From contig NZ_BGJX01000004.1 of NCBI RefSeq assembly GCF_009811655.1, forward strand, positions 1 through 64,000: a DNA stretch of 64,000 nucleotides. The letters run 5' to 3'. The notes under the pieces are model-generated. The model saw only the letters and a program-made list of their open reading frames with translations, was not told the origin of the DNA and searched no databases. Shown here piece by piece: positions 28,354 through 36,435 of the stretch. Numbering within the stretch: the first letter of the stretch is position 1; every line of letters starts with the position of its first letter. The translations under genes were made by a program, and so were the position numbers. This DNA comes from Methylosinus sp. Ce-a6 (GTDB lineage Bacteria > Pseudomonadota > Alphaproteobacteria > Rhizobiales > Beijerinckiaceae).

Positions 28354-28450
28354 ACCAGTCTCCGATCCTTTTGGATCAAAGACTGGTCTAATTTTCCATG
28401 CGGAGCGAATTCTGGCCGCTCGAACGGAATCGTTCGAGCGGAAAGCGCTA
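28349..28450. repeat. Intergenic repeat family C, second copy
   Basis: A hairpin with arms tagaccagtct and agactggtcta (28351-28391) right after the regulator's stop could act as a terminator. It is followed by gcggagcgaattctggccgc and ctcgaacggaatcgttcgag, blocks also present in opposite order at 17163-17276. The remaining 270 bases to the next gene show nothing recognisable. Confidence 0.7.
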
Positions 28451-28721
28451 ACTTCACGCCCATGTTCGCGCCGCCCGCCTTTTCGAGCGGCTGCGACTCC
28501 CGCGTGGCCGCCGACACCCCGTCAACGGTGGAGCGCATGCGAGACGAGCGTCTCTCCGCCTGAGGCGACCCCTCCGGCGGGGCGAGACGCGCCGCCCCCA
28601 TAATTTCTGTAGAGAGCTCGGATTTCTGTCGAGAGTTCGGCGCGCGCCGCAGTTTTCCCGAGCGGCGCCGTTCCTCATGCGCTAGAAAGCGGCGGGGCGA
28701 ATTCGCGACGAAGCGACCAGG

Positions 28722-29801
28722 ATGACGGAACCAGAACGCAGACCGCGCCCACGCGCCTTCCGCCTCGACGGCGAGCAGATCGTTCCTCCCAAGAGCGCGA
28801 GGCCCGAGGCGGCGGACGGAGCGGCCCAGACGAGCGTCTTCGAGGCGCAGACGGACGTCTTCGCGCTCGAGCTCGAGACGCCGCCGCGCGACTTCGTCGA
28901 GGAGGAGAAGGCGATCGAGGCCGCGCAGAAGCGCGGCGTTCTGCGCAACATGCTGGTCTCCTGGAGCGGTCTGTTCGTGTCGGCCGTCACGGGATTGCTG
29001 CTGCTGGCCGGCGGAATGTGGCTGACCAATCTCGTCGAGGATCTCTTCGCCCATTCGGCGCTGCTCGGAACCATCGGCCTCGTCCTCGCCGGCGCGGCGC
29101 TGGTCGCGCTGCTGGCGCTGCTCGCCAAGGAGATCGCGGCGATCGCGCGGCAGAATCGGATCGCCAAGCTGCATATCGCCCTCGCCGAAGCGCGCCTTCG
29201 CGACGACATCAAATCCGCGCGCGAGCATGTGAAGGCGCTCTGCAAGCTCTATGAGGACCGCCCCGAGACCGGCCGCGCCCGCGCCCTCGTGCTGGAATTC
29301 TCGCAGCAGATCATCGACGGGCGCGATCTCGTCGATCTCGCCGAGCGCCATATCGCCCATCCGCTCGACGCGCTGGCGCGCCGCGAGATCGCCGACGCGT
29401 CGAAGCGCGTGTCGATCGTCACCACGGTCAGCCCGCGCGCGCTGCTCGATCTGTTGTTCGTCGCCGCCCAGGCGATAAGGCTGACGCGCCGCATCGCGGA
29501 AATTTATGGCGGACGGCCAGGTCTGCTCGGCTTCTTCAAGCTCGCGCGCTCGGTCGGCGCGCATCTTGCGATCACCGGCGGCCTCGCCATCGGCGATTCG
29601 CTGTTGCAGCAGGTGGTCGGACACGGCATTGCGGCGAAACTCTCCGCGCGGCTCGGCGAAGGCGTGCTCAACGGCCTGCTGACGGCGCGCGTCGGCCTCT
29701 CGGCCATGGCGGTCTGCCGGCCCATGCCCTTCAGCGCCGAGAAGCCGCCCGGCGTCGCCGATGTGGCGCCTTTCTTGTTCGGCGACCGCGGCAATGGCTG
29801 A
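28722..29801 (+). CDS. YcjF/TIGR01620 family membrane protein (DUF697)
   Basis: A 359-residue protein: an acidic and Pro-rich N-terminus to about 70, two transmembrane helices (SWSGLFVSAVTGLLLLAGGM near 79-98 and LLGTIGLVLAGAALVALLAL near 114-133), a helical region, then the DUF697-like domain with SVGAHLAITGGLAIGDSLLQ near 276. This is the UPF0283/YcjF family of inner-membrane proteins, often found with a YcjX-type P-loop protein; none is adjacent inside the window on the downstream side. Function is not established. Confidence 0.85.
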   Translation: MTEPERRPRPRAFRLDGEQIVPPKSARPEAADGAAQTSVFEAQTDVFALELETPPRDFVEEEKAIEAAQKRGVLRNMLVSWSGLFVSAVTGLLLLAGGMWLTNLVEDLFAHSALLGTIGLVLAGAALVALLALLAKEIAAIARQNRIAKLHIALAEARLRDDIKSAREHVKALCKLYEDRPETGRARALVLEFSQQIIDGRDLVDLAERHIAHPLDALARREIADASKRVSIVTTVSPRALLDLLFVAAQAIRLTRRIAEIYGGRPGLLGFFKLARSVGAHLAITGGLAIGDSLLQQVVGHGIAAKLSARLGEGVLNGLLTARVGLSAMAVCRPMPFSAEKPPGVADVAPFLFGDRGNG

Positions 29802-29846
29802 CGCCGCCGGATCGCGACGATCCCCTCTCGAGAAGACGACAAGCGG

Positions 29847-30647
29847 ATGAAGATCACCACCTGGAACATCAATTCCGTGCGCCTGCGCATGCCGATCGTC
29901 GCGCAATTGTTGAAAGAGCACGCGCCGGATGTGCTCTGCCTGCAGGAGACGAAGTGCCGCAACGCCGAATTCCCCACTTCGGACTTTCGCGCGCTCGGCT
30001 ACGAGCATTTCGCGATAAACGGCCAGAAGGGCTATCACGGCGTCGCGATCGTCTCGAAACATCCGCTCGAGCTGCTCGAGACGCGCGACTTCTGCGAGAA
30101 GGGCGACGCGCGCCATGTCTCGGTCGGCCTGCCCAATGGCGGGACGCCGCTCACCATCCATAATTTCTACGTGCCCGCCGGCGGCGACGAGCCCGACCGC
30201 GAGATCAATCCGAAATTCGCCCATAAGCTCGATTTTCTAGACGAGATGTCCGAATGGGTCGCGCGCGAGCGCGTGACCGACGGACGCGTGCTGCTCGTCG
30301 GCGATCTCAACATCGCGCCGCTGGAGCAGGATGTCTGGAGCCATAAGGCGCTTCTCCAAGTGGTGAGCCACACGGCCGTAGAGGTGGAGAAGCTCGGCCG
30401 CGTGATCGAGGCCGGGCGCTGGATCGACACGATGCGCCGCTTCGTGCCGAAGGAGGAGAAGCTCTACACCTGGTGGAGCTATCGCGCCTCCGACTGGGAA
30501 AAATCGGATCGCGGCCGCAGGCTCGATCACATATGGGCGAGCGAGGCGCTCTCCGACAAGCTCGCGCAAATGACCGTGCTGCGCGAGGCGCGCAATTGGA
30601 CGCGCCCGTCCGATCATGTGCCGGTGACGCTCTCTCTTTCGGTCTGA
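29847..30647 (+). CDS. xthA: Exodeoxyribonuclease III
   Basis: A 266-residue AP endonuclease/3'-5' exonuclease of the ExoIII type. Seen: MKITTWNINSVRLRM (Asn7 metal site), LCLQETKCRNAEFP with the catalytic glutamate near residue 34, GDLNIAP near 151 (Asp/Asn pair), YTWWSYRA near 208 and the terminal SDHVPVTL with the catalytic histidine. It repairs abasic sites. The start MKITTWNI is universal in the family. Confidence 0.96.
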   Translation: MKITTWNINSVRLRMPIVAQLLKEHAPDVLCLQETKCRNAEFPTSDFRALGYEHFAINGQKGYHGVAIVSKHPLELLETRDFCEKGDARHVSVGLPNGGTPLTIHNFYVPAGGDEPDREINPKFAHKLDFLDEMSEWVARERVTDGRVLLVGDLNIAPLEQDVWSHKALLQVVSHTAVEVEKLGRVIEAGRWIDTMRRFVPKEEKLYTWWSYRASDWEKSDRGRRLDHIWASEALSDKLAQMTVLREARNWTRPSDHVPVTLSLSV

Positions 30648-30649
30648 CG

Positions 30650-31162
30650 TCAGGCGGTGCCGACCGCGGCGCGCAGCTCGGAGAGCGAGCCGAAGCGCCG
30701 CACCTGCCCGTCGCCGCGAAATTCGACCGAGCCGTCCGAAAACATCACATAGAGCGCGCCTCCGCTCTCATAACGATCGACCTCGACGACCGGCTCAGGC
30801 TCCTCGACGAAGCGCGGCTTTGGCGCAAAAGCTTCAATTCCCGGGGGAGCCGGAATCGTCGGCGGCGCGACGGGAGCCGGCGGCGGGCTCTGCACAGGCG
30901 CTTCCGCGGCCGGCGCCGGCGCCGCGACGCGCGGAGCGAACGTCATGAGCGCATGGTCGAGACGCGACAGGGCCGCGGCGATGGCCAGCGTCACCACGCC
31001 GCCGGAGGCCGCCACCGCGCCGGCGATGAACAGGCTCCAGCCGCGTTCGATTTGGATCTTGTCCCAGCCCTCGAACATAGCAGCCGGCCCCCAGAGCACG
31101 AGCGCTCCGCCGAGCCCGAAAATTCCCCAACGCGTCAGACGAAAATACCAAACGCCCCGCAT
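30650..31162 (-). CDS. Two-helix membrane protein, hypothetical
   Basis: A 170-residue protein with two transmembrane helices (WGIFGLGGALVLWGPAAMF near 12-30 and SLFIAGAVAASGGVVTLAIA near 43-62), a Pro/Ala-rich linker (about 80-115) and a small C-terminal domain (GGALYVMFSDGSVEFRGDGQ, then VRRFGSLSELRAAV). The last part looks like a short beta hairpin module. In related genomes similar genes lie beside xthA; no function is known to me. It converges with xthA two bases after its stop. Confidence 0.65.
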   Translation of the reverse strand: MRGVWYFRLTRWGIFGLGGALVLWGPAAMFEGWDKIQIERGWSLFIAGAVAASGGVVTLAIAAALSRLDHALMTFAPRVAAPAPAAEAPVQSPPPAPVAPPTIPAPPGIEAFAPKPRFVEEPEPVVEVDRYESGGALYVMFSDGSVEFRGDGQVRRFGSLSELRAAVGTA

Positions 31163-31472
31163 GTTCCGCCTCTTCTCGCGATCGAGATCGCGCGACGCCG
31201 CCGCCTCGCCCGCCGTCTGTTAGCACGCTCGCGCACGCGCCGCTGCGACGGTTTTCCACGAGCATTCGCCACGAAAATTCAGGCGCGAGTGTGGAGGCCG
31301 GACGACAGCCGCCGCAATGGCGCCCCGAGACGAAATTCAATCCCATGAGTCACGATATATCCGCGGCGTAACATCACATAGAATTTCTCGAATGCAATGC
31401 AGACATCGAAGATATCAATGTCTCTATAACGAAGTTCGGAGACGATCCGCCTAATTCAGGGGAGTCGAAACC
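31163..31472. other. Divergent intergenic region
   Basis: 310 bases between two divergent genes, becoming AT-richer from about 31340 to the next start. No clear promoter or operator was recognised; a caggggagtcgaaacc stretch gives the ribosome binding site of the gene at 31473. Confidence 0.4.
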
Positions 31473-32180
31473 ATGGATACGCGCTCTAAGAGGCGTAATC
31501 TATTTATGCTTACCCTTCTATTCGCTTTGGCGATGGGAAGTTATGCTTACGCGCCACGATCTGCTTTCGCGCATGGCGGCGTCAAGCTGGAGCAGGACGA
31601 ATGCGTGGTGAAAGTGGGGCCCGTCAAGGTGCACTTCATCGGCTATCAGCGCAAAGGCGAGCCGGAGGAATTCTGCGACGACATCCCGCGGACCGGCCCG
31701 ACGGTGATCGCTCTCAGCGCGCTCGAATCGGCCCGCCTCCCCGATTCCTACATGGTTCAGAATCAGGCCCCGACCGCAGAGCCCGCGGCGCCGACCGTCG
31801 ACCTGCGCGACCTCGCCATAGGCGTGCGCATCGTCAAAAACCTCGGCGAGGAGAAGGAAAAGGCCGATCTCGGCGCGGCGACCGAGTTCTATGCGCCTCC
31901 CAAGATCCACCGCAACGCCACGATGACCTTCGAGCACGACTTCAAGGAGGCGGGGAATTATGTCGCGATCATCACCGTGGCCGATCGCGACGGCAGGGAA
32001 TGGAGTTCCAGCTTTCCCTTCAAAGTGGGCGTTTTCAGCCTGTGGAACACGATCGAATATATCCTTTATGCGATCGGCTTCCTCGCGCTGAGCGCCGGCC
32101 TCTGGCTCGTGGCGTGGAAGCGCAGGAAAGGACCGGCCGACCCCGCCGCCGATGCGGCGGCGCTCCACCAGGCCGAGTGA
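31473..32180 (+). CDS. Exported protein with C-terminal membrane anchor, methanotroph/AOB-type family
   Basis: A 235-residue protein with a signal peptide (LTLLFALAMGSYAYAPRSAF, cleavage near AFAHG), a periplasmic domain and one C-terminal transmembrane helix (ILYAIGFLALSAGLWLVAWK, about 197-216). The mature N-terminus AHGGVKLEQDECVVKVGPVK, then VHFIGYQ and EEFCDDIPRTG, carries two cysteines and a histidine. From memory this pattern belongs to an uncharacterised family in methane and ammonia oxidisers; the topology resembles PmoD-like copper proteins, but I see no clear copper site. The first 80 bases are AT-rich compared with the rest. A strong terminator follows. Confidence 0.65.
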   Translation: MDTRSKRRNLFMLTLLFALAMGSYAYAPRSAFAHGGVKLEQDECVVKVGPVKVHFIGYQRKGEPEEFCDDIPRTGPTVIALSALESARLPDSYMVQNQAPTAEPAAPTVDLRDLAIGVRIVKNLGEEKEKADLGAATEFYAPPKIHRNATMTFEHDFKEAGNYVAIITVADRDGREWSSSFPFKVGVFSLWNTIEYILYAIGFLALSAGLWLVAWKRRKGPADPAADAAALHQAE

Positions 32181-32208
32181 AATAGCCGCCCAGCGCAAGT
32201 CCTGCCCG

Positions 32209-32238
32209 GCCCGCCCGACCCTGTCGGGCGGGCTTTTT
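32209..32238 (+). terminator. Intrinsic terminator
   Basis: An 11-bp perfect stem (gcccgcccgac / gtcgggcgggc) with a three-base loop and TTTTT, between the exported protein gene and sodB. Confidence 0.92.
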
Positions 32239-32383
32239 CGCGCCGCGCGCGGGCTTGTCGTCCGAGCTTTGCATGAAACTTGTTAGACTGCGGCCGTGCG
32301 AAGTTGCTTGGAGCCCTGCCGGGTTCTAGGTAGAGGCGAGCGGAGAATGCTGCGCTCGCGAACCCCAGTCAGGAGCAAGGATT

Positions 32384-32983
32384 ATGAGCTTCACCCTTCC
32401 CGACCTTCCTTACGCCTATGATGCGCTACAGCCTTATTTGTCGAAGGAATCCTTCGAGTATCATCATGACAAGCATCATGCGACCTATGTCACCAACGCC
32501 AATAATCTGATCAAAGGCACCGAGTTCGAAGGCAAGTCGACCGAGGAGATCATCGTCGCCTCCTTCGGCAAGAATGTGCCCGTCTTCAACAATGTCGCCC
32601 AGCACTACAACCATTCCGAATATTGGAAGTGGCTGAAGCCCAATGGCGGCGGCGCCATCCCCGGCAAGGTGGAGAAGGCGATCGTCGACTCCTTCGGCTC
32701 GGTCGACAAGTTCAAGGAGGAGTTCCAGACCCAAGGTCTCGGCCAGTTCGGCTCGGGCTGGGTGTGGCTCGAGGCGAAGGACGGCAAGCTCGCCGTGCGC
32801 AAGACGCCGAACGCCGAGAATCCGCTCGTCCATGGCGCGACGCCCCTGCTCGTCGCGGACGTCTGGGAGCACGCCTATTACATCGACTACCGCAATCGCC
32901 GCGCCGACTTTCTCAAGGCCTTCCTCGACCATCTCGTGAACTGGGAATATGTCGAGTCCTTGTACGAGGCGGCGACGAAGTAA
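32384..32983 (+). CDS. sodB: Superoxide dismutase, Fe type
   Basis: A 199-residue Fe/Mn-family superoxide dismutase. Metal ligands are visible: His in YHHDKHHATYV (near 27), His in NNVAQHYNHSEYW (near 75-80), Asp and His in DVWEHAYYIDY (near 158-162). The GQFGSGWVWL segment and the Q in the AQHYNHS region favour the iron form. AGGAG precedes the ATG. It has its own terminator, so it is a single-gene unit. Confidence 0.95.
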   Translation: MSFTLPDLPYAYDALQPYLSKESFEYHHDKHHATYVTNANNLIKGTEFEGKSTEEIIVASFGKNVPVFNNVAQHYNHSEYWKWLKPNGGGAIPGKVEKAIVDSFGSVDKFKEEFQTQGLGQFGSGWVWLEAKDGKLAVRKTPNAENPLVHGATPLLVADVWEHAYYIDYRNRRADFLKAFLDHLVNWEYVESLYEAATK

Positions 32984-33009
32984 GCCCCGACAGGACGGAT
33001 GGTTTTCCT

Positions 33010-33046
33010 ACGGCGGCGGCGCGAAGCGTCGCCGCCGTCAAATTTT
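33010..33046 (+). terminator. Intrinsic terminator after sodB
   Basis: A 9-bp perfect stem (acggcggcg / cgccgccgt) extended by three inner pairs, followed by caaattttt. Confidence 0.85.
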
Positions 33047-33095
33047 TCGAAGATCTCGCCCGCGCCGTCGCCCGCCTTCGCCGACGACCGCGCGG

Positions 33096-33165
33096 CCGGA
33101 GTCTTTTCTTTCCACACGTTTCCAACGCCGAACCGGCGGCCACTTCGGCTGGAAACGCACTAGGC
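33096..33165. repeat. Intergenic repeat family B, shorter copy
   Basis: ggccggagtcttttctttcc followed by gtttccaacgccgaaccgg and cttcggctggaaacgcac, in the gap between sodB and aat. Confidence 0.7.
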
Positions 33166-33212
33166 GCCCGAACGCTCTCGATTCCGTCGCCCGTTGCGCT
33201 ACAATCTGCGGG

Positions 33213-33902
33213 ATGTCGCGCCCCTCTTCCGCAAATTACGCCATCACGCCGCAGATTCTGCTGCGCGCCTATTCGATCGGCCTTTTTCCCATGGCCGAGA
33301 GCGCCGAAGAGGAGCAGCTCTTCTGGGTCGACCCTCAGGAACGCGCGATTTTTCCGCTCGACGCCTTCAAGATCTCGCGCTCACTCGCCAAGACGATCCG
33401 CTCCGATCGCTTCGAGGTGAGGACCGACACGGATTTCGACGCCGTCATCGCGGCCTGCGCGGCCTCCGCGCCCAAGCGCGAGAACACCTGGATCAACGCC
33501 GAGATCAAGCGTCTCTATCGACAGCTGTTCGACATGGGCTTCGCTCATACCGTCGAATGCTGGCGGGAGGGCAGGCTCGTCGGCGGCCTCTATGGCGTCT
33601 CCATGCGCGCGGCCTTTTTCGGCGAGAGCATGTTTCATCTCGAGACGGACGCGTCCAAGGTGGCGCTGGCGCATCTCGTCGCCCGGCTCGTCAAAGGCGG
33701 TTTTCGCCTGCTCGACACGCAATTCATGACGACGCATCTCGCTTCGCTCGGCGCCGTCGAGATCAGCCGCGACTCCTATCACGCTTTGCTGGAGACGGCG
33801 CTCGCCGAGCCTGCGCGCTGGGCGGACGAACCCATCGCCGGGCGGGACGTCGTCGCCGTCCTGCGTCCCGAGCCCGCGCTCAGAACGGAAACGGCGACGT
33901 AG
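33213..33902 (+). CDS. aat: Leucyl/phenylalanyl-tRNA-protein transferase
   Basis: A 229-residue Aat, which adds Leu or Phe to N-terminal Lys/Arg to mark proteins for ClpAP through ClpS. Seen: LLRAYSIGLFPMAE near residue 17, LFWVDPQERAIFPLD near 35, TWINAEIKRLYRQLFDMGFA near 91, HTVECWREGRLVGGLYGVS near 111 and LLDTQFMTTHLASLGA near 167. The ATG at 33213 gives the family start. Its end overlaps the convergent DUF2155 gene by 23 bases. Confidence 0.95.
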   Translation: MSRPSSANYAITPQILLRAYSIGLFPMAESAEEEQLFWVDPQERAIFPLDAFKISRSLAKTIRSDRFEVRTDTDFDAVIAACAASAPKRENTWINAEIKRLYRQLFDMGFAHTVECWREGRLVGGLYGVSMRAAFFGESMFHLETDASKVALAHLVARLVKGGFRLLDTQFMTTHLASLGAVEISRDSYHALLETALAEPARWADEPIAGRDVVAVLRPEPALRTETAT

Positions 33903-34554
33903 CGGGCGCGGCGGCCGGCTGCGAGGCTTGCTTCTTTTTCTTCTTCTTGGGTTTTTCGGCGGGCGGCGCGGGCGCGCCGTCGTCCGGCGCTTTCACGCCC
34001 TCCGGCAGGACCGAATCGCGCGGGCCGATCGGCGCCGCCTCGACCGGAACCGGAGCGACGGGCTCCACCTTGCGGGAGCGCGAGCGCTTTTTCTCGGGTT
34101 GCGCGGCGGCGGGAACGTTGGCGGAAGCCGCCCCAGGATCGGCCGCCGGGGCCTGGACGATCTCCTTGCCGCCGCGGCAATCGACGAGCCACACGTCATA
34201 GACCGGATGCTCGACGCCATGCAGCCCGGGGCTCGCGGCGAACATCCAGCCGGAGAAAATCCGCTTGGCCTCGATCTTCGTGACGTCCTGCTCGTCGACC
34301 TCGACGAAGCCCGTCGTCTGCGGAGCCTCCGTCTGCGGCCGCGTGTTGCAGACGCGCGGCGTCACCTGCAGCGAGCCGAATTGCACGGTCTCGTCGACGG
34401 CGACGTCGAAATTGATGATTCGGCCGGTCGTCTTGTCGAGGCCGGCGAAAACGGCGGTGGGATTGCGGATGGGATCGGCCGACGCCCAGCCGCCGCCTGC
34501 GACGACCGCAGTCGCGGCAAGGGCGAAACCGAGGCGAAAGGAGCGGGAGATCAT
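33880..34554 (-). CDS. DUF2155 exported protein
   Basis: A 224-residue protein: signal peptide (LGFALAATAVVAGGGWASA), then the DUF2155 domain with NPTAVFAGLDKTTGRIINFD near 31, LQVTPRVCNTRP with its conserved cysteine near 63, and EAKRIFSGWMFAASPGLHGV near 94, DVWLVDC near 119. The C-terminal 95 residues are low-complexity Pro/Ala/Lys (KKKKKK run). DUF2155 lies next to NDUFA12 and aat in many alphaproteobacteria, as here; its role is unknown. Confidence 0.88.
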   Translation of the reverse strand: MISRSFRLGFALAATAVVAGGGWASADPIRNPTAVFAGLDKTTGRIINFDVAVDETVQFGSLQVTPRVCNTRPQTEAPQTTGFVEVDEQDVTKIEAKRIFSGWMFAASPGLHGVEHPVYDVWLVDCRGGKEIVQAPAADPGAASANVPAAAQPEKKRSRSRKVEPVAPVPVEAAPIGPRDSVLPEGVKAPDDGAPAPPAEKPKKKKKKQASQPAAAPATSPFPF

Positions 34555-34677
34555 GTATCGGGTCTCGTTTAACGATCTCTGGCTCGGGCCAGCCGCCCGC
34601 GCCTCATGCCGCCATGAACGAAAAGAGCGTGGCTAATCCGTGGTCGCGGCGGGCGACGCCGCGCGCCGCCGCCGATC

Positions 34678-35085
34678 TCACGCCTGCGGGGTCCAGGCCT
34701 CATAGTCGCCGCCGGCCGGGTCACGGCGGCCCTCCGCGAGGATCGAGCCCGGCGGATGATAGGCGGCGGAGGTGCCGGTCAGATTGGGGCGATAGGGCAG
34801 CTCCCACTCCTTCGACTCGTATGTCTCCTGCGTGGGCGGCGTGTCGACGGTGTGGTGCAGCCAGCCGTACCAGCCGGGCGGCGTCGCCGAGCCTTCGGCG
34901 TAGCCCTTGTAGATGACCCAGCGGCGCTCGAAGCCCAGCGCCTTGTCCTTCTTGCCGCCGCGGCGGCGGTAATAGACGTTGCCGAACTCATCCGTCCCGA
35001 CGCGCTCGCCATAGAGCAGCGTCCACAGGCTCGTGCTGAGCGTCGCCCGATTCCACCAGGTGAAGAAACGAATGATGTAGGACAT
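34678..35085 (-). CDS. NADH:ubiquinone oxidoreductase subunit NDUFA12
   Basis: The 135-residue product is the bacterial form of the complex I accessory subunit NDUFA12 (17.2 kDa): WWNRATLSTSLWTLLYGERV, then GTDEFGNVYYRRR, followed by RRWVIYKGYAEGSATPPGWY with GWLHHTVDTPPT and the end YRPNLTGTSAAYHPPGS. Complex I supernumerary subunits of this kind are confined to alphaproteobacteria and mitochondria. ATG at 35085 gives MSYIIRFFTWWNR, the normal start. It lies upstream of DUF2155 on the same strand. Confidence 0.93.
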   Translation of the reverse strand: MSYIIRFFTWWNRATLSTSLWTLLYGERVGTDEFGNVYYRRRGGKKDKALGFERRWVIYKGYAEGSATPPGWYGWLHHTVDTPPTQETYESKEWELPYRPNLTGTSAAYHPPGSILAEGRRDPAGGDYEAWTPQA

Positions 35086-35218
35086 GTCGGAGCGTCCGAG
35101 AGAGTTTGCGTGGCTCCTTATTGCGTCAAGACGGCGCGATGTCCAGTCGCAGGCGCCGCGTCGTTGGGCCTCATCCGCGAGCTTTGCTTTTGGCGGCCAG
35201 TCGTGGAAAAGGAGGAGT

Positions 35219-35236
35219 GTGACAGAAAGACGACAA
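35219..35236 (-). promoter_or_regulatory. Possible Pho box
   Basis: On the minus strand ttgtcgt, four bases, ctgtcac resembles the CTGTCAT-N4-CTGTCAT PhoB box with 5/7 and 6/7 matches. It lies 100 bases upstream of pstS, a typical PhoB target, but in the opposite orientation, so the assignment is weak. Confidence 0.25.
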
Positions 35237-35335
35237 TCGCCGCGCCCGCGATGGCGCGCCGCAGCAAGTTGAAAATTATTTGATTTCAGCTCGAGCGGAC
35301 GAGAAGCGACGCGTCGAATCCCAAGAGACCACAAC

Positions 35336-36382
35336 ATGATTTCGAAGTGTTCGAGATGTATTGTTGCCGCCGTGCTGGCGGCGATCCTTTCCGCCCAGGG
35401 CGCGCGCGCCCTCGATATCTCCGGAGCCGGAGCGACCTTTCCCCTCCCCGTCTACGCCAAATGGGCGCAGAGCTATTCCGAGGAGACCGGCAATCGGGTC
35501 AATTATCAGTCGATCGGCTCGGGCGGCGGCATCCGCCAGATCAAGGCGCGAACCGTCACTTTCGGCGCCTCGGACCAGCCGCTGACGGCCAAGGAGCTCG
35601 AAGCCGCCGGCCTCATCCAATGGCCGCAGGTCGTCGGCGGCGTCACGCCCGTCGTCAATGTCGAGGGGATCAAATCCGGCGAGCTCGTTCTCGACGGGCA
35701 GACGCTCGCCCGCATTTTTCTCGGCGAGATCAAGAGCTGGGACGATCCCGCGATTCGCGCGCTGAACCCGAAGACGCAATTGCCGGCGACGCCGATCGTC
35801 GTCGTGCATCGCTCCGACGGCTCCGGCACCACCTTCTGCTTCACCGATTATTTGTCCCGCGTCTCGGCGGAATGGAAGGAGAAGGTCGGCGAGAACGTCA
35901 CCGTGGAATGGCCGCTCGGCCTCGGGGCCAGGGGCAATGAAGGGGTGGCCATCAATGTCGCCGCCGCCAAGGGCGCGATCGGCTATGTGGAATACGCCTA
36001 CGCCAAGCAGGGCAAGCTCGCCGCGGTCAACTTGGTGAACCGCGACGGCAAGATCGTCGCGCCGGGCAGGGAGAGCTTCGAGGCCGCCGCCGCCAACGCC
36101 GATTGGGAGAGCGCGCCGGGCTTCTTCCGACTGCTCACCGAACAAGCCGGCGCGCGCTCATGGCCGATCGCGGCGGCGACTTTCATCTTGCTGCCGAAAC
36201 AGCCGAAGGATGCGGCGGCGGCGCTCGAAGCGCTGAAATTCTTCGACTGGGCCTTCTCCAAGGGCGCGGCGGCGGCCGAGGAGCTCGACTTCGAGCCCAT
36301 GCCGGCCTCCGTCGTGACGCTCATCCGCAAGAGCTGGGCGGCCAATGTGAAGGATGCGAATGGAAAACCGCTGCTGAATTGA
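35336..36382 (+). CDS. pstS: Phosphate ABC transporter substrate-binding protein PstS
   Basis: A 348-residue periplasmic phosphate-binding protein: signal peptide (VAAVLAAILSAQGARA), then ISGAGATFPLPVYAKWAQSY, NYQSIGSGGGIRQIKARTVT with FGASDQPLT near 60-82, and VVHRSDGSGTTFCFTDYLS near 156-174, the residues that hold phosphate. The length is standard. pstC, pstA and pstB are not adjacent: an FAD monooxygenase follows after a terminator-like hairpin, so this is a solitary pstS. Confidence 0.93.
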   Translation: MISKCSRCIVAAVLAAILSAQGARALDISGAGATFPLPVYAKWAQSYSEETGNRVNYQSIGSGGGIRQIKARTVTFGASDQPLTAKELEAAGLIQWPQVVGGVTPVVNVEGIKSGELVLDGQTLARIFLGEIKSWDDPAIRALNPKTQLPATPIVVVHRSDGSGTTFCFTDYLSRVSAEWKEKVGENVTVEWPLGLGARGNEGVAINVAAAKGAIGYVEYAYAKQGKLAAVNLVNRDGKIVAPGRESFEAAAANADWESAPGFFRLLTEQAGARSWPIAAATFILLPKQPKDAAAALEALKFFDWAFSKGAAAAEELDFEPMPASVVTLIRKSWAANVKDANGKPLLN

Positions 36383-36400
36383 CCATTAAAGAAGCGAGCG

Positions 36401-36418
36401 GGCCGCGCGCGGCCTTTT
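36401..36418 (+). terminator. Short terminator-like hairpin after pstS
   Basis: The 14-base palindrome ggccgcgcgcggcc is followed by TTTT. Weak by T-run length but well placed after pstS. Confidence 0.55.
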
Positions 36419-36435
36419 CATCGAGGGAGAGGCCG

